NCBI RefSeq assembly: GCF_000813005.1
Contig: NZ_JSYP01000001.1
Coordinates: 62,001 to 126,000, forward strand
DNA length: 64,000 nt
Direction: 5' to 3'
From: Flavobacterium sp. KMS
Lineage (GTDB): Bacteria; Bacteroidota; Bacteroidia; Flavobacteriales; Flavobacteriaceae
In this document: piece by piece, positions 62,429-64,000 of the stretch
Position numbering within the stretch: position 1 is the stretch's first letter
Layout of the letters: each line of letters opens with the position of its first letter
The notes under the pieces: model-generated
Databases searched by the model: none
The model's input: the letters and a program-made list of their open reading frames with translations, nothing else
What the model was told of the DNA's origin: nothing
Program-made: the position numbers and the translations under genes

Positions 62429-64000
62429 TTATTTCAAACCAGCAATACTTTGCTCAATTGTAGCAATTTTTGCTAATGCATCTGCTTCCTTTTGTTTTTC
62501 GTTTGCCAAAACTTTCTCTGGCGCACCTGCAACAAATTTCTCATTTGCTAATTTAGACTGAACCGATTTCAAAAATCCTTGTGTATAAACCAACTCTGCA
62601 GTAAGTTTCGCAATTTCTTCTTCAACATTAATATTTCCTGTTATCGGAATAAAATATTCATTCGATTTTACTCTAAAAGATAATGCTCCATCTACTTTAT
62701 CCGAAACATATTCTAATGAAGTAATGTTCCCTAATTTGGTTACAACCGAATCAAAATAAGTAGAAGCTTTATCGTTGTTTACAATTTTTAATTCGATAAC
62801 ATCTTTAAACGGAATATTCTTGTCTTTACGAATTGTTCTTATTCCTGAGATTACCTCGCTTGTGTTTTCAAAATCAGCAATTAATTTAGCATCAAATGGT
62901 TTTAATTCTGGCCAAGTCGAAACTATCAAGGCCTCTTCTGGAGTTCTGTCAGCAATTATATGCCAAATTTCCTCCGTTAAGAAAGGCATAAACGGATGCA
63001 ACAATTTCAAGTTGCTTTCTAACATTTCTATTGCTTTCGCAAAAGTAGCACTGTCAATAGGTTGTTGGTATGCTGGCTTGATCATTTCAAGGAACCAAGA
63101 ACAGAAATCATCCCAAACTAATTTATAAATCCCCATTAAAGCATCAGAAATTCTATATTTCTCAAAATTATCTTCAATGTCAACCAATGTTTGTTGCAAT
63201 TTAGCTTCGTACCATTCGATTGCTACTTTTGATGATTCTGGTTGCGGAATAGTATCCGAAACCTCCCATCCTTTGATCAATTTAAAGGCATTCCATATTT
63301 TATTAGAGAATCCTTTTCCTTGATTACATAATTCTTCATCAAACATGATATCGTTTCCTGCAGAAGCACTTAAAAGCAATCCTACACGAACTCCATCGGC
63401 ACCAAATGTATCAATTAAATCTAATGGATCAGGTGAATTACCTAATGATTTAGACATTTTACGACGTTGCTTATCACGTACTAAACCTGTTAAATATACA
63501 TTTGTAAATGGTTTTTCGCCTGTATATTCATACCCTGCAATAATCATTCTGGCAACCCAGAAAAACAAAATATCCGGACCTGTAACCAAGTCATTTGTTG
63601 GATAATAATATTTAAAATCTTCGCTTTCTGGATCCATTATTCCACCAAAAACTGACATTGGCCATAACCAAGAGGAAAACCAAGTATCTAGTGCGTCAAC
63701 ATCCTGTTTTAAGTCAGATGTCTTTAGTGAATCGTTAGATGTTTTTTCTTGAGCTAATTTTAAAGCGTCCTCGATGTTTTCTGCAACAACAAAATCTTCT
63801 TTTCCGTCTCCATAAAAATAAGCCGGAATTTGTTGTCCCCACCATAACTGACGAGAGATATTCCAATCGCGAATATTATTTAACCAATGCGCGTAGGTAT
63901 TTTCAAAACGTTTTGGGTGTAATTTAATATCACCATCAACTAAAACAGATTTAATTGCTGGTTTTACTAAATCTTCCATTTTAAGAAACCATTGATCAGA
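62429..64000 (-). CDS. valS: valyl-tRNA synthetase, C-terminal part (5' end cut by window edge)
   Basis: The frame runs from the stop at 62429 to the right edge without a start; an internal ATG at 63979 is not the true start because QWFLK coding continues upstream. Seen here are the class I catalytic KMSKS loop (RRKMSKSLGNSPDPLDLI), the preceding FFWVARMIIAGYEYTG region, the anticodon-binding helical domain (LLHPFMPFLTEEIWHII) and the C-terminal coiled-coil of valyl-tRNA synthetases. It charges tRNA-Val. The HIGH motif and editing domain lie outside the window. Confidence 0.95.
   Translation of the reverse strand, partial: SDQWFLKMEDLVKPAIKSVLVDGDIKLHPKRFENTYAHWLNNIRDWNISRQLWWGQQIPAYFYGDGKEDFVVAENIEDALKLAQEKTSNDSLKTSDLKQDVDALDTWFSSWLWPMSVFGGIMDPESEDFKYYYPTNDLVTGPDILFFWVARMIIAGYEYTGEKPFTNVYLTGLVRDKQRRKMSKSLGNSPDPLDLIDTFGADGVRVGLLLSASAGNDIMFDEELCNQGKGFSNKIWNAFKLIKGWEVSDTIPQPESSKVAIEWYEAKLQQTLVDIEDNFEKYRISDALMGIYKLVWDDFCSWFLEMIKPAYQQPIDSATFAKAIEMLESNLKLLHPFMPFLTEEIWHIIADRTPEEALIVSTWPELKPFDAKLIADFENTSEVISGIRTIRKDKNIPFKDVIELKIVNNDKASTYFDSVVTKLGNITSLEYVSDKVDGALSFRVKSNEYFIPITGNINVEEEIAKLTAELVYTQGFLKSVQSKLANEKFVAGAPEKVLANEKQKEADALAKIATIEQSIAGLK

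Noticed and set aside
1..64000. tRNA, rRNA or CRISPR arrays
   Set aside because: No cloverleaf, rRNA-like or regularly spaced direct-repeat pattern was seen by eye; a dedicated scan could still find a tRNA.

Overview
The window looks like a chromosomal segment of a Flavobacterium-like member of the Bacteroidota. It is AT-rich. It carries two TonB-dependent receptors, an IcmF-type fused acyl-CoA mutase, many small lipoproteins, TAnnTTTG-type -7 promoter elements, weak Shine-Dalgarno signals, and several families of dispersed palindromic intergenic repeats. No tRNA, rRNA, CRISPR array, transposase or integrase was found.

Housekeeping and metabolic genes form the backbone: an M13 peptidase (cut by the left edge), icmF, purU, a catalase, pyrF, dps, prfA, topB and valS (cut by the right edge). 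Around 27.2-32.7 kb an AraC regulator, a response regulator and a CHASE3/PAS histidine kinase precede a run of small envelope-stress-type genes: an OmpA-like barrel, a 50-aa lmo0937-type membrane protein, YtxH and a holin-like protein. At 53.3-60.4 kb there is an iron-uptake block with two siderophore receptors, a DUF4198-like periplasmic protein and an MFS exporter; both receptor genes share an upstream motif that could be a Fur operator.

Two accessory regions stand out. (1) 5.6-11.16 kb is inserted at the 3' end of icmF. The last eight codons and stop of icmF, with a hairpin terminator, recur at 5.52-5.60 kb. The 28-bp direct repeats bracket six genes, including a three-gene minus-strand cluster: a membrane-anchored coiled-coil protein, a protein resembling the PD-(D/E)xK nuclease fold, and a PIN-like RNase with a large insertion. 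(2) 34.5-38.9 kb holds a four-gene plus-strand locus: a polytopic membrane protein, a caspase-like peptidase with an intact His83/Cys133 dyad and a UVR-like motif, a membrane-anchored GAF-like protein, and an overlapping Panacea/SocA-type antitoxin-like protein. This is the best candidate for an undescribed abortive-infection or conflict system.

A further recurring module is an XRE-type regulator divergent from a small acidic protein of about 110 aa. It occurs inside the icmF island and again at 40.4-41.1 kb, with a truncated third copy of the small gene at 39.3 kb. Beside that, a 39-aa Pro/Gly/Ser-rich micro-ORF lies between two direct copies of a roughly 62-bp repeat. The rest (14.8-20 kb and 41.2-48.4 kb) is accessory: lipoproteins, small membrane proteins, an ankyrin-repeat protein, a serine hydrolase, a DUF6934-like gene with a tiny partner, a GNAT acetyltransferase, a sugar-type O-acyltransferase and a methyltransferase.
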